Both the position numbers and the translations under genes were made by a program. DNA of 64,000 bases from Prochlorococcus marinus str. MIT 9313 (GTDB lineage Bacteria; Cyanobacteriota; Cyanobacteriia; PCC-6307; Cyanobiaceae). This document shows, piece by piece, positions 37,086 through 46,477 of this stretch. Position 1 is the first letter of the stretch; each line of letters starts with the position of its first letter. The stretch is taken from assembly GCF_000011485.1 (NCBI RefSeq), contig NC_005071.1, positions 2,173,347-2,237,346 of the forward strand, given 5' to 3'. Under the pieces are notes generated by a model. It had not been told where the DNA came from. It saw only the letters and a program-made list of their open reading frames with translations, and searched no databases.

Positions 37086-39410
37086 ATGTCTCGTTCCCAG
37101 CGACTGGTTCCTTTGCTTGCAGCTCTTGGTTTGTATGGCGCGTCGATAAGCGGTGGCTTGATGCTGCCGGCTGCAGTAAAGGCACAGAAGCAGGGGACGA
37201 TGGAGCTGAAGTTGCGACGCTCGCAGGACAGCGTTGAAGTCATCATTGAAGGTGTGGGCCCACAGCCCGTTGTGCGGCAGCGACAGACTGGTCAGGACTG
37301 GGAAGGTCGATTGACTACCCAGGGCAAACCTGGTCTGCGACGCGGTCCACAGCAAGTATCGATGCCGCAACTGGGGCTGCAATCTGTGAGCCTTGCAGGA
37401 TCAGGCGAGAGCTATCAATTAAATGTTGAAGGGGTGGCCGGCAGGCCGTTAATGGAACCATTGGTTAGTGCCGACGGCCGCAATTTGATCCTTAGCTTTC
37501 CTGGGTTGACGGCTCAGGCTAAGCAAACTGGACGATTGGATCTACGCACACCAGGGCGGGTGCCTCAGGCGTCTTATGTACCGCCTTTGCAACAACGTGC
37601 TGTAGCGCCTCCACTAGGAGATATGGCCGTGGGCACCATGGTGCTGAGTAACCGCAGTTTTGTGCAGGTGAGTGGTCCTTCAGTGACTCTGACCTTGAAC
37701 AATGCTCCTGCGAAAGATGCCTTGATGTCTCTTGCTCGATTGGGAGGCTATGGATTCATTTTTGTAGGGGATGATTCAGAAAGTGGAAACACGACTGGAG
37801 TGGGCACATCAGCAGATGCTCCAGTCAATGGTGGGAATAAGAAGGTGTCGATGGCGTTTCAAAATGAGAGCTATGCCCGTGCCCTCAATGGGGTGCTGTT
37901 GGCATCAGGGTTACAGGGAAAGCTTGATGGCCGCACGTTGCTTGTTGGCAGTGCCGTTGCGAGTAAAACATTTGGGCCTCAGGTTTCGAAGGTATATCGG
38001 TTGAATCAAGCAAGTGCTGCTTCTGCGGCTGACTACTTGGCCAGCCTCGGAGCTGCGATCAGTAAGGTGAATATCGTCAGCATTACATCTGGCGAGGCAT
38101 CATCCGCAGGGACATCTCAGCTCAGCAATGAGGTTTCACAAACGTCTTCTAAGACGACGAGTATTGAAACCTACGGAGCATCAGTTGGCCCTCTGAGGGG
38201 TCTTACAGGTACAACTGATTCTCGCTTGCAAACAATCACATTGGTAGGGGATTCTCAATTGGTTTCTGTGGCGGAGAGCTATCTCAAGCAGATCGATCTG
38301 CGCTCTAGGCAGGTGGCGTTATCAGTGAAGATTTTAGATGTTAATTTAAACAATAACAGCGAAATGGATAATAGCTTTTCGGTGCGGTTTGGAGATAATT
38401 TAATTGTTAATGATAATGGCGAATTACTAGCAGCATTCGGCAGTAATATGCCTGCCAATGAAGAGACTTTTAGCTCTGCACCAGTAGAAACTGAGAGTGG
38501 AGTTAGCACTACTACGACTCAGGTTATTGACTATGGTTTAATGTATTTTGTGGATGAGAAAGGTTTTTCTACAGGAATCATTGAGACTGATGATGAAGGA
38601 AAAACTGTAAAGGCAGAGGGGATGCAATACAACCCTGACGGTTCAGTCGCTACAAATGGCGGAAGAGGGCCAATTGTTTATGACGTTACTACGGCCGAGT
38701 CTTCAACAACTTCCGCTGCCGCAACAAGGACACCAAACCCAGCTTTAAATTACCCAGATCAAGCCTTTTATGATTTCCTGAGAGCACAAATTATATCGTC
38801 AAATACCAAGGTTATGGCCTCGCCAACTTTGATACTCTCGGAGAGCCCCGAATCTATTTCTGGAGAGATTGGACGCTCAAAAGCGAATGAAGCCCAGGTA
38901 TCAATTGGCGATAAAATTATTACATCATACAAAATAGTCCAAGACGCCAATGGCAATGCTTATTGTGAGGCTGGTTTTGATAATGCCGGTTTAACTTTGG
39001 GTGCCATGGTTAGCAAGATTGATGACAATGGCTTCGTTACATTTACACTTGAGCCTGATCTTTCAGCTGTTGTGGGCCAGCCAATCAGCACTGGAGGCAA
39101 ATGTGGGGACGTTCGAACTGTTAACTCAAGGCGCTTGGAAACGGGTGCCGTTCGCGTTCGTGATGGTCAAACATTGATTCTTACTGGTGTGATTAGTGAT
39201 TCGGATACGGAGGTGGTCACAAAATGGCCAATTTTGGGAGATATACCTTTAATTGGGCAGTTCTTCAGGTCGTCGTCTGGATCGAGAAAGAAGAATGAGC
39301 TGGTGATCATGGTGACGCCTCGTATTATTAATGACGAGCGGGGGGGGACTTACGGCTATGGTTATCAACCTTCCACCAAAGCAACACGCAATTTAATTTA
39401 TTCCCAGTAG
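37086..39410 (+). CDS. pilQ: Type IV pilus secretin PilQ
   Basis: About 774 residues from ATG 37086 (signal peptide SQRLVPLLAALGLYGASISG, cleavage after VKAQ). N-terminal AMIN-like beta domain (about 35-170), STN/N0 domain with VSGPSVTLTLNNAPAKDALM, N1-type domain near 295-400 interrupted by a Ser/Thr-rich segment, and the secretin domain with the signature VRDGQTLILTGVISDSDTEV, WPILGDIPLIGQFFRSS, NELVIMVTPRII. Between about 38330 and 38960 the DNA is visibly AT-richer and the protein acidic and Ser/Thr-rich, unlike the flanks. Outer-membrane pore for the pilus or DNA uptake. Confidence 0.93.
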   Translation: MSRSQRLVPLLAALGLYGASISGGLMLPAAVKAQKQGTMELKLRRSQDSVEVIIEGVGPQPVVRQRQTGQDWEGRLTTQGKPGLRRGPQQVSMPQLGLQSVSLAGSGESYQLNVEGVAGRPLMEPLVSADGRNLILSFPGLTAQAKQTGRLDLRTPGRVPQASYVPPLQQRAVAPPLGDMAVGTMVLSNRSFVQVSGPSVTLTLNNAPAKDALMSLARLGGYGFIFVGDDSESGNTTGVGTSADAPVNGGNKKVSMAFQNESYARALNGVLLASGLQGKLDGRTLLVGSAVASKTFGPQVSKVYRLNQASAASAADYLASLGAAISKVNIVSITSGEASSAGTSQLSNEVSQTSSKTTSIETYGASVGPLRGLTGTTDSRLQTITLVGDSQLVSVAESYLKQIDLRSRQVALSVKILDVNLNNNSEMDNSFSVRFGDNLIVNDNGELLAAFGSNMPANEETFSSAPVETESGVSTTTTQVIDYGLMYFVDEKGFSTGIIETDDEGKTVKAEGMQYNPDGSVATNGGRGPIVYDVTTAESSTTSAAATRTPNPALNYPDQAFYDFLRAQIISSNTKVMASPTLILSESPESISGEIGRSKANEAQVSIGDKIITSYKIVQDANGNAYCEAGFDNAGLTLGAMVSKIDDNGFVTFTLEPDLSAVVGQPISTGGKCGDVRTVNSRRLETGAVRVRDGQTLILTGVISDSDTEVVTKWPILGDIPLIGQFFRSSSGSRKKNELVIMVTPRIINDERGGTYGYGYQPSTKATRNLIYSQ

Positions 39411-39444
39411 TTCAACACAATTAATCGTCTTTCATTTTGTGCTT

Positions 39445-40254
39445 TTAAAAGGCGAGGGGTGATAAAAACTTGACTGCTATGGGTAGCAACTGTTGAAACA
39501 AACCAGTTGCACTGTTAAGTATCGAGCTACCAACTCCATTGCCTCCTCGTTGGGCTGGATCTTGTTTCACTTGTTCTGCACCGTCTCGTAGTTGTTTGGC
39601 AATTTCAGGTTGTTCTTGTTGTTCGTAGAGCTCAGCGGCGAAGGCAAAATCTCTTGAGGCCAATTCTCGTTTCGCTTGTTCGGCTCGAGTGATGCCGCGG
39701 GCAACCCATGTGATTGCTGCATCCGGTCGACGCATTAGGGCTTTATTGAAGTAGTCCTCTGCTTCTGGATAGCGACCTTGCAAAACTTCCTCCACACCAG
39801 CGTTATGGAGGGAGGCATAGTCGCTAGCCACTGCTTGCACTCCTTTGGCATCCTTCCAGTGACTACTAGACAATCCGTTTTCGTCCAGTTTTGCGCCACT
39901 GAGATCGGCTCCGATCAGATCAGTACCGGTGAGCGTGGCGCCTCTGAGATCGGCCCCACGTAATGAGGCATGGCGAAGGGTGGCAAAGCTCAGATCAGCC
40001 CCGTTTAGGTTGGCTCCATCAAGCTGAGCGCGACCGAGATCGGCTCTCTGCAACTTGGCCTTTTCAAGGTTGGCAGAACGCAGATCGGCATGCATCAGAT
40101 CGGCATCCTCAAGACTGCAGCTCATGCAGGTGCCTGTCTCCAGTAGTTGAACGAGATGCTTGAAGTTGTTGTCAGCTCCACTGCGTTGAGCAATGCCAAG
40201 GATTGCAGTGCTGCCAACCAGGATCACCATGAAAGCGGTCAGACGACGGCGCAT
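39445..40254 (-). CDS. Pentapeptide-repeat protein with TPR-like region
   Basis: About 269 residues from ATG 40254; the frame runs further upstream, into the divergent cobD-like gene, without protein-like character. Signal or anchor helix at the start (LTAFMVILVGSTAILGIA), then about 16 pentapeptide repeats of the A(D/N)Lxx type (LEDADLMHADLRSANLEKAK ... GADLSGAKL), forming a right-handed beta-helix, then tetratricopeptide-like helices (GRYPEAEDYFNKALMRRPDA). Periplasmic or lumenal; pentapeptide proteins are numerous in cyanobacteria and mostly uncharacterised. Confidence 0.85.
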   Translation of the reverse strand: MRRRLTAFMVILVGSTAILGIAQRSGADNNFKHLVQLLETGTCMSCSLEDADLMHADLRSANLEKAKLQRADLGRAQLDGANLNGADLSFATLRHASLRGADLRGATLTGTDLIGADLSGAKLDENGLSSSHWKDAKGVQAVASDYASLHNAGVEEVLQGRYPEAEDYFNKALMRRPDAAITWVARGITRAEQAKRELASRDFAFAAELYEQQEQPEIAKQLRDGAEQVKQDPAQRGGNGVGSSILNSATGLFQQLLPIAVKFLSPLAF

Positions 40255-40340
40255 CGTTTGAGCGATTAGAAATTTGCTATGCCATTGCTTTCTATCGGCT
40301 TTTTTGAGCACGTCGACTCCCTCCCACTCGGCAGGATGGA

Positions 40341-41447
40341 TTGTTGTTATGGGTCGCCATTGACTTGAGCTCCGCTCCCTCCCTTCACGGTGGCAATCGC
40401 ATTGATGAGGCGCAACGGCTGGGTTGTCGTCCGGAGCAGCTTTTGGATGCCAGTGCCTCTTTGGTGCCTTTCCCTCCATCACGAGCTTTACAAGGGTGTT
40501 TAAGAAGGGCTCTAACTGACAACACGCTGAGGGATTATCCGGATCGCAGCCATCAGCGCTTGCGAGACGTGATCAGCAACTGGCATGGGGTTGATCCCCT
40601 GATGGTATTGCCGGGAAATGGCGCAGCGGAACTGTTCACCTGGGCCGCTCGTGATGCGGCGTCTGAGGGCGTGAGTGGCCTGCCTAGTCCAGGCTTTGCT
40701 GATTACGGCAGGGCTCTGAGGTGCTGGCAAGCCTGCCAGCAAGCTTTGCCACTGCCCCTCTCCTGGTCTGGTGAGATGCCTCAGCCTTTTCCGCTGCTAT
40801 CGAATAGCGATGTTCTTTGGATTACCAATCCCCATAACCCTACTGGTCAGTTGTGGAGCAGAGCATCGCTTGAACCGTTGCTAGCGCGTTATCAGCTGGT
40901 TATCTGTGATGAAGCGTTTTTGCCATTGGTGCCCGATGGGGAGCGCCAGTCTCTTGTTTCGCTGGTGGTCAACCACCCCAATCTTGTGGTAATTCGCAGT
41001 TTGACAAAGTTGTTTGCCTTGGCCGGATTGCGTTTGGGTTATGCCATTGGCACGCCTGAGCGTTTACAACGTTGGCAGCAATGGCGAGATCCATGGCCTC
41101 TTAATGGGTTGGCGATTGCTGCAGGGATTGCATTGATGGCGGATCGTCCTGCCTTCGAGCGCTGGATAGCGCGGGTCCAGGGATGGGTTGCTCAGGAAGG
41201 TCTTTGGATGCAAACTCAACTGCGTTGCCTACCAGGGATCCGGTCTTATCCATCTGCCGCCAACTTCTTGTTGATTCGTGGCGATGTCTCCCTTGTGCCA
41301 TTACGAGAGAGAATGGCTCATCGGCGCGTGCTGTTGCGTGACTGCCGCTCCTTTGCAGAACTTGGGGAGCGCTGGTTGCGCATTGGTTTGCAGCAGAGGT
41401 CAGCCAATCGCCGCATCCTTGCTGCGTTCAAAGCCCTGCTCCGATGA
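40341..41447 (+). CDS. cobD: L-threonine-O-3-phosphate decarboxylase-like PLP enzyme
   Basis: 368 residues at most; the start (TTG 40341) is uncertain. It begins with a CobD-like HGGN(R/L)IDEA segment and [10 protein letters not shown], has [23 protein letters not shown] for PLP phosphate, [19 protein letters not shown], and the PLP Lys in [19 protein letters not shown]. CobD makes aminopropanol phosphate for the cobalamin lower loop; Prochlorococcus makes (pseudo)cobalamin. Its last 20 bases overlap the end of the convergent murG. Confidence 0.85.
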
Positions 41448-42513
41448 GTTGCTTCAGCAATGTCACCAGCAGCTGGTCTGCCTCACGCACTGCCAACTTC
41501 CTCATGCCTTGCTTCATGGGAATTAAAGGGTTGCTGGCAGCAGCGTTGCCGCGTAGGCGAGGTCCCATGAGTTGTTCCAGAGCATGACCAAGAGCCCGAT
41601 GTTCGGCTGCATGTTGATGCACGATCACGGCAGCCCCAAGCGCAGCGGCGCAGGCTGCGTTGGCCTCTTGATGCTGGTCTGCCGCTTGGGGGAAGGGCAC
41701 CAAGATGGCTGGGGTGCCACAGACGGCCAATTCACTCAGGCTGCCGGCGCCCGCACGGCTGATGGCGAGATCGGCATGTTGCAGCAAACCAGGCATCTCA
41801 TGGCTGAAAGGCTGTTCCACCAGGTTGGGGTGATCGAGTTCTCCTACATCTGAATCGTTGTTGCCGGTGAGATGCACCACGCGACAACCGGCCTCCAGCA
41901 GCGATGGCAGTGCGCCTCGCACCATGCGGTTGAGTCCGACGGCCCCTTGACTACCACCAATCACCACCAGCAATGGGCCATCACCGCAAGGAACCCAACG
42001 CGGCAAGGGCTGTGGCGAAAGGAATGCCGAGCGCACCGGTGTTCCTGTGACCACAGCTTTGCTGCCTGGGATGCGCTTAGCAGCAACAGAGAGGCCTACA
42101 GCCACGACCTGGCAGAAGCGGCCCAATAAGCGCGTCACTCGTCCGGGGATGGCATTGGATTCGTGCAGCACCACAGGGATTCCGCACCAGCGAGCCGCCA
42201 AGATTGCTGGTGCGGCGATATAGCCCCCAGTCGTGAAAACAGTCTGGATGCCTTGCTTGCGCAGTAGCTTTCTGACCCGGCCAGTGGCAGCGAGTAATTG
42301 CAACAACTGCACCAACTTGCGCAGGCCGCGACCTTGTAGACCGCCGGCGCGCACAGTGGTCAGCTCATAGCGTTCTGGCACCAGTTGGGTTTCTAGGCGA
42401 TCTGGCACTCCCAGCCAGCACACGCTCCAGGAGCCGGGCAAGGCTTCGGCAACAGCCAGTGCTGGAAAAAGATGGCCACCGGTGCCGCTTGCAGCAATCA
42501 GAAGCCTGGGCAT
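41428..42513 (-). CDS. murG: UDP-GlcNAc:undecaprenyl-PP-MurNAc-pentapeptide GlcNAc transferase
   Basis: 361 residues, GT-B glycosyltransferase that makes lipid II at the inner face of the membrane. First G loop [30 protein letters not shown], second G loop [15 protein letters not shown], and the donor-binding region [20 protein letters not shown] with [14 protein letters not shown]. Convergent with cobD. Confidence 0.97.
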
Positions 42514-42572
42514 GGCAATGGGCAGAGCATGAAGGTGCGGCCTAACTTATCGGCAGTGCCCTCAAGCCTCCA

Positions 42573-43316
42573 GTGCCTCATCTCAAGCCAATCGCTTTGG
42601 CCTCCAGTCTGCTGGCATTGTGTTCAGCGTTGATGCCATTGATTGGCAGGGCTGCAGATGCTGTGCCTCTCAGTAGCCGATTGCAACAGGCTCTCAATAC
42701 ACCTGGAGGTGAAGCCCTCAGAGGTCTGCTCGCAGACGAATATGCATCTGATCTGGAAAATCGTTTTCGCATTTTCTCTGCCAAGTTTCCTGATGCCCGT
42801 TGGTCTGTTCGTCCTGCCGAACCTTTAAAGAATGGACAGCCGACCTTTGCAGTTGAAGTGCGTGGTCGTCGTGAAGCGGAAAGCCTTAGCTATGCCCTTG
42901 AGGCCAACCAACGCTTGGCATTCCTCACTGAAGGCAAACTGATCACTGGTGAAGAAGTGATCAGCGAGCAATCGATCCTGCGTAGCGCCAGCAAACCTTT
43001 GCCGATCAGCCTGTTGATTCCTGATGCTGTGCTCACAGGTAGTCGTTATGACGTTGACGTGATCTTTGATCAGCCCTTGGGCCATGCGATGGTTGCCGGT
43101 GGCTTGATTGCTCTTACGCCTGCACAGGTGAGTCTCCAAAGCACTCCTGATATCCAGCTGGCACCGATGCATGGTGGTGGAATCTTTAAATCAGTGCAGG
43201 CCCCATTCACGCCCGGCAGCCAAACATGGGCAGCGATGTTGGTGCATCCTGATGGCGTGATCACAGTGACCAAGCGTGTGCGGGTGGTAAGCCATGAAGA
43301 CGAACTGATCCCTTGA
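42573..43316 (+). CDS. Secreted cyanobacterial protein, function unknown
   Basis: 247 residues from GTG 42573. Signal peptide ALASSLLALCSALMPLIGRA with cleavage after RAADA. The mature protein contains LSSRLQQALNTPGGEALRGL, FSAKFPDARWSVRPAEPLKN, VRGRREAESLSYALEANQRL and a C-terminal beta-rich part. No enzyme motif seen. It diverges from murG with 59 bases between starts. Confidence 0.7.
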   Translation: MPHLKPIALASSLLALCSALMPLIGRAADAVPLSSRLQQALNTPGGEALRGLLADEYASDLENRFRIFSAKFPDARWSVRPAEPLKNGQPTFAVEVRGRREAESLSYALEANQRLAFLTEGKLITGEEVISEQSILRSASKPLPISLLIPDAVLTGSRYDVDVIFDQPLGHAMVAGGLIALTPAQVSLQSTPDIQLAPMHGGGIFKSVQAPFTPGSQTWAAMLVHPDGVITVTKRVRVVSHEDELIP

Positions 43317-43388
43317 GTTTTGTTTGGCGTAAATCTTCTTCATTGCCGTCAGCGGTAGAGATGGGATGTCTTGATTGGCGTGATCCAG

Positions 43389-44033
43389 TCATGATTGCCT
43401 AGGCGTGAAGATCAAGGAGAGGTTGTTGGCAGGCATTTCAATCACCTCATTCAACAAGAGGCCTACAGTGACACCAAGACGTTCTACATCTTCGAGTTCA
43501 CGCACTCCCCAACTTGGATCTTGCGTGCGCAGATAATCATCAAATCTGGCATTACTTTCACTCGTGTGAAGACCATTGCGCTTGTATGGCCCATAGAGAA
43601 TTAGTGGTGCAGAGTTGCCCAGTAATTGAGCAGCTTCTTGGACTAAAGATTCACAACAATTCCAAGGAGAAATATGAATCATATTGATGCAAATAACCCC
43701 GCAAAGCTGATCAGTTAATCCATCAGGAAGTTGCCAGGGGCGCGCTTTAACATCGATCTTGAGGGGTGGGGGCATGGTCTGTTCAAGCTGCTCAAAATGG
43801 ATCCAAGCATTGATGCTGCGAAGATGCATTGGATCAATGTCGCTGGTATGCCAAATGAGCTTTGGGAACAGTTTTTGAAAAGCAACGGCATGTTCGCCAC
43901 TGCCACTTGCAAGTTCCAACACTCTGCCATCGCTCGGCAGCGCCTTGCTCAGAACAGCAGCAATTGCATCACGGTTCCTCTCTGTCGCGGCAAAGTGAAG
44001 ACGATCTTGATAGGCATCAACGCGTTCATTCAT
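43389..44033 (-). CDS. DUF938 SAM-dependent methyltransferase-like protein
   Basis: 214 residues. SAM motif I is VLELASGSGEHAVAF (about 40-54), with the acidic residue at SDIDPMHLRSI; DUF938 landmarks are ATERNRDAIAAVL at the N-terminus, INMIHISPW and LYGPYKRNG. Substrate unknown. The start overlaps the stop of the upstream GST-DUF952 gene by four bases, so the two form an operon. Confidence 0.88.
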   Translation of the reverse strand: MNERVDAYQDRLHFAATERNRDAIAAVLSKALPSDGRVLELASGSGEHAVAFQKLFPKLIWHTSDIDPMHLRSINAWIHFEQLEQTMPPPLKIDVKARPWQLPDGLTDQLCGVICINMIHISPWNCCESLVQEAAQLLGNSAPLILYGPYKRNGLHTSESNARFDDYLRTQDPSWGVRELEDVERLGVTVGLLLNEVIEMPANNLSLIFTPRQS

Positions 44034-45031
44034 GGATAAGTTTCCACAAGTTCTACAGCGCTCAAAGGCAGCGCTCCAAAAAGATGAGGGAAAAGTTCTC
44101 CTGCTGATGAGGGTTCGGCTCGTAGCGGCATTGACAGTTGCTCTGGATTTAATTTCAAGCTAAGCACTTGGCCTCGATCACGATAAAATTGATGATAAGT
44201 AGACTCAAGTTGATGCTGATAACTCAAATGAATAAATCCAATCTCTTTGAGCTTTAATCCACGAGTAGAAAATTGATAAACGCCTTGAGTGCATGCGTCT
44301 TGCCAGTCTTCAATCAAAGCCAAGTGAAACAATGGTTGATCTGTTTTGACTAAACTTGAATCAGCAGGGAAGGTCTGCGGATGATGTTCTGGCAGCCAAG
44401 GCTTGACTGGTGTCATCAGCCTTCCAAACAGTGGATGTTGCAGAAAATCTTGCAGCCATCTTTTGATGGCTTGAAGATCTTGATCGCAATCAAAGCTTGA
44501 TGGATCAGCGAGACGGTATTGACGCACAAAAGGCCATAGAGCCCAGTCTGCCAAGCTCTGAGATTCTCCAATTAAGCAACCATAGAAATCACTTGATTCT
44601 TGTTGTACCAGTCGCGCATTCCATTCTACAAGAATATTTCTAGCCATATTGTGATGTTCTTCGGCATCTTCTCCTTTAAACCTGCAAGCATATTTAAAAC
44701 GATCTAAATGATATTTAAAAGGGCCATCATTCTGTTCAATAAGCTGCTGAATTGTTTTTTGTTCTCCGGTTTTTCCGCTGCGTAGCCCATCAAAAGGGTC
44801 AGCTTGCTGAAGAGCCCAGTGCATGATATCAATGCTTTCGTCAATCACTGTCCCGTCTGCAGCAATCAGAACTGGCACGGTTCCTTTTTGAGAAGCCTGC
44901 AGCAGCTCTAGCGGCTTATTATTTAAGGCCACTTCTCGCAAGTTCACCAAAAGACCAGAAGCCAAAAGAGCCCATCGAGCTCTCATTGCATAAGGGCAGC
45001 GACGGAAGCTATACAACAATGGATTCGACAT
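44030..45031 (-). CDS. Glutathione S-transferase-like protein fused to DUF952
   Basis: 333 residues from ATG 45031. Residues 1-75 form a thioredoxin-like GST N-domain with YSFRRCPYAMRARWAL (CPYA, a Grx/omega-like active Cys) and the cis-Pro GTVPVL; residues 90-215 the helical C-domain (FKYACRFKG...). From about 235 a separate domain begins: LFHLALIEDWQDACTQGVYQ, GFIHLSYQHQLESTYHQFYR, LRAEPSSAGELFPHLFGALP, matching DUF952. DUF952 is usually a stand-alone protein of about 110 residues. Fused glutathione-dependent reductase or lyase is a plausible role, unproven. Confidence 0.8.
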   Translation of the reverse strand: MSNPLLYSFRRCPYAMRARWALLASGLLVNLREVALNNKPLELLQASQKGTVPVLIAADGTVIDESIDIMHWALQQADPFDGLRSGKTGEQKTIQQLIEQNDGPFKYHLDRFKYACRFKGEDAEEHHNMARNILVEWNARLVQQESSDFYGCLIGESQSLADWALWPFVRQYRLADPSSFDCDQDLQAIKRWLQDFLQHPLFGRLMTPVKPWLPEHHPQTFPADSSLVKTDQPLFHLALIEDWQDACTQGVYQFSTRGLKLKEIGFIHLSYQHQLESTYHQFYRDRGQVLSLKLNPEQLSMPLRAEPSSAGELFPHLFGALPLSAVELVETYP

Positions 45032-45222
45032 CAAGCTCAAGGTGAGGATGACTTAATTGGCTCTAAACCCTGTCATTTTCACCACTATAGTGCGTGAGTT
45101 TCTAGGTTAATATTTTGCGCCTAAAGTCGTTATATTCAATAGACTTGCGTTGATCTTAATGAAACAACTAACCTTCAATTGCAGCAGTAATGAACAACTT
45201 GTTCAGCCTATCGAAGGCTCGA

Positions 45223-46134
45223 TCAGAATGGCTGAGATTCTGCCTGTTGCTGATCAAACCACCGCCTCAGCACTGAGACATCTTCCTCGCTATGGCCGTG
45301 TTCAATCAGGTTTGCCTCCATGGATTTCACTTGGCTTGTGATTGGCAGTTGTAGTCCCGCGCGTTCTGCCGTTTCAAGGGCAATGCCGAGATCCTTGTGA
45401 TGTAAAGCCAGCTTGAAGCCGAGCGGATAGTGATCTTCCAGCATCGCTGTTGATCGGTGCTTGAGGGCCCATGAGCCTGCGGCACCATGCTGTAAGGCTG
45501 TGATCACCTCCTGCATAGGGAGACCCAACTGCTGCCCTAGCGCGATTGCTTCTGCTAATGCGGCATAGCTACCGGCCACCAGCACTTGGTTGAGCGCCTT
45601 CACCTGCTGGCCCCGTCCCACCGAACCGAAGTGATGAATGCGCTCACCGATCACTTCCAGCAGTGGCTGCACCCTTGCCAGAGCTTGTTTGTTGCCACCC
45701 ACTAGAACGGTAAGAGTTCCGGCTCTGGCCCCTTCAGTGCCTCCGGTCACCGGTGCATCCAGATAGGTCACCCCTTGATCAGCAAGTCGCTCAGCCATGC
45801 TTATCGACGTTGCTGGGGTGATCGTCGAAAAATCCACCACAACGGCGCCGGAGCTGAGCATAGAAGCTGCTCCCTGAGAACCAAAAAGAACCTCTTCTAC
45901 TGCTTCATCATCGCTAACGCAGATCAGTAGAGCCTGGCTGTCTGCTGCAGCTTCTGCTGGTGAGCTACAGGAACGGCTACCTTGCAAAGCCAAATTCTGT
46001 TCAGCCGCACGACTGCGGCTGTGAACCTTCAGCTCATAGCCCGCAGCCAGCAGATTGGCAGCCATTGGTAAACCCAATGCGCCGAGGCCAACAAAGGCAA
46101 GGCTCGACCTTGGGCTTAGCTGCGCTTTGCTCAT
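45223..46134 (-). CDS. NAD(P)-dependent beta-hydroxyacid dehydrogenase (3-hydroxyisobutyrate type)
   Basis: 303 residues. N-terminal Rossmann fold FVGLGALGLPMAANLLAAGY, catalytic-domain motif DAPVTGGTEGARAGTLTVLV, and the general-base Lys in GSVGRGQQVKALNQVLVAG. Candidates within the family are 3-hydroxyisobutyrate dehydrogenase, tartronate semialdehyde reductase and glyoxylate reductase; the last two would suit photorespiratory glycolate metabolism. Substrate not decidable here. Confidence 0.88.
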   Translation of the reverse strand: MSKAQLSPRSSLAFVGLGALGLPMAANLLAAGYELKVHSRSRAAEQNLALQGSRSCSSPAEAAADSQALLICVSDDEAVEEVLFGSQGAASMLSSGAVVVDFSTITPATSISMAERLADQGVTYLDAPVTGGTEGARAGTLTVLVGGNKQALARVQPLLEVIGERIHHFGSVGRGQQVKALNQVLVAGSYAALAEAIALGQQLGLPMQEVITALQHGAAGSWALKHRSTAMLEDHYPLGFKLALHHKDLGIALETAERAGLQLPITSQVKSMEANLIEHGHSEEDVSVLRRWFDQQQAESQPF

Positions 46135-46477
46135 GTTTGTCAGTAGAGCTGCTTCGATTTTTACTGCTTCAGCTCAACATTGGTAGTTGCTTCAAACCTG
46201 CAACCTGAGGATCTTGCCTCGTGATGCTCGACGAGTTTGACCTACAAGAATTTGCAGGTTTGCACTCGGGCAGCTCAAAGCTCGCAAGGCGCTGAATCGT
46301 CTAGCCAATTGCAATCTCCTTCGCTGTTAATACGCCTTGCGATTGCTGGGATGAAAGTTCGCTGATAGATCGGTATTCCGCCGGAAGTTTGCTCGAGAGC
46401 TCTTATCAGAGCTAATGAATGCCGGGGCCATTGCAGTGATGCAAGCAATGGCCCGATAAGACAAGCGAGGTCTTTGC
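46135..46477. other. Intergenic, no supported gene
   Basis: Between the dehydrogenase start and the pgk stop, both on the minus strand. Apart from the hairpin at 46425-46454, nothing recognised; short frames only. Confidence 0.5.
46425..46454. repeat. Perfect 10-bp inverted repeat after pgk
   Basis: GGGCCATTGC / GCAATGGCCC with a 10-base loop, about 25 bases beyond the pgk stop on the minus strand. No T run follows, so it may stabilise the mRNA 3-prime end rather than terminate alone. Confidence 0.7.

Noticed and set aside
45150..45341. 63-codon plus-strand frame
   Set aside because: Overlaps the end of the well-supported dehydrogenase gene at 45223 on the other strand and has no protein-like composition.
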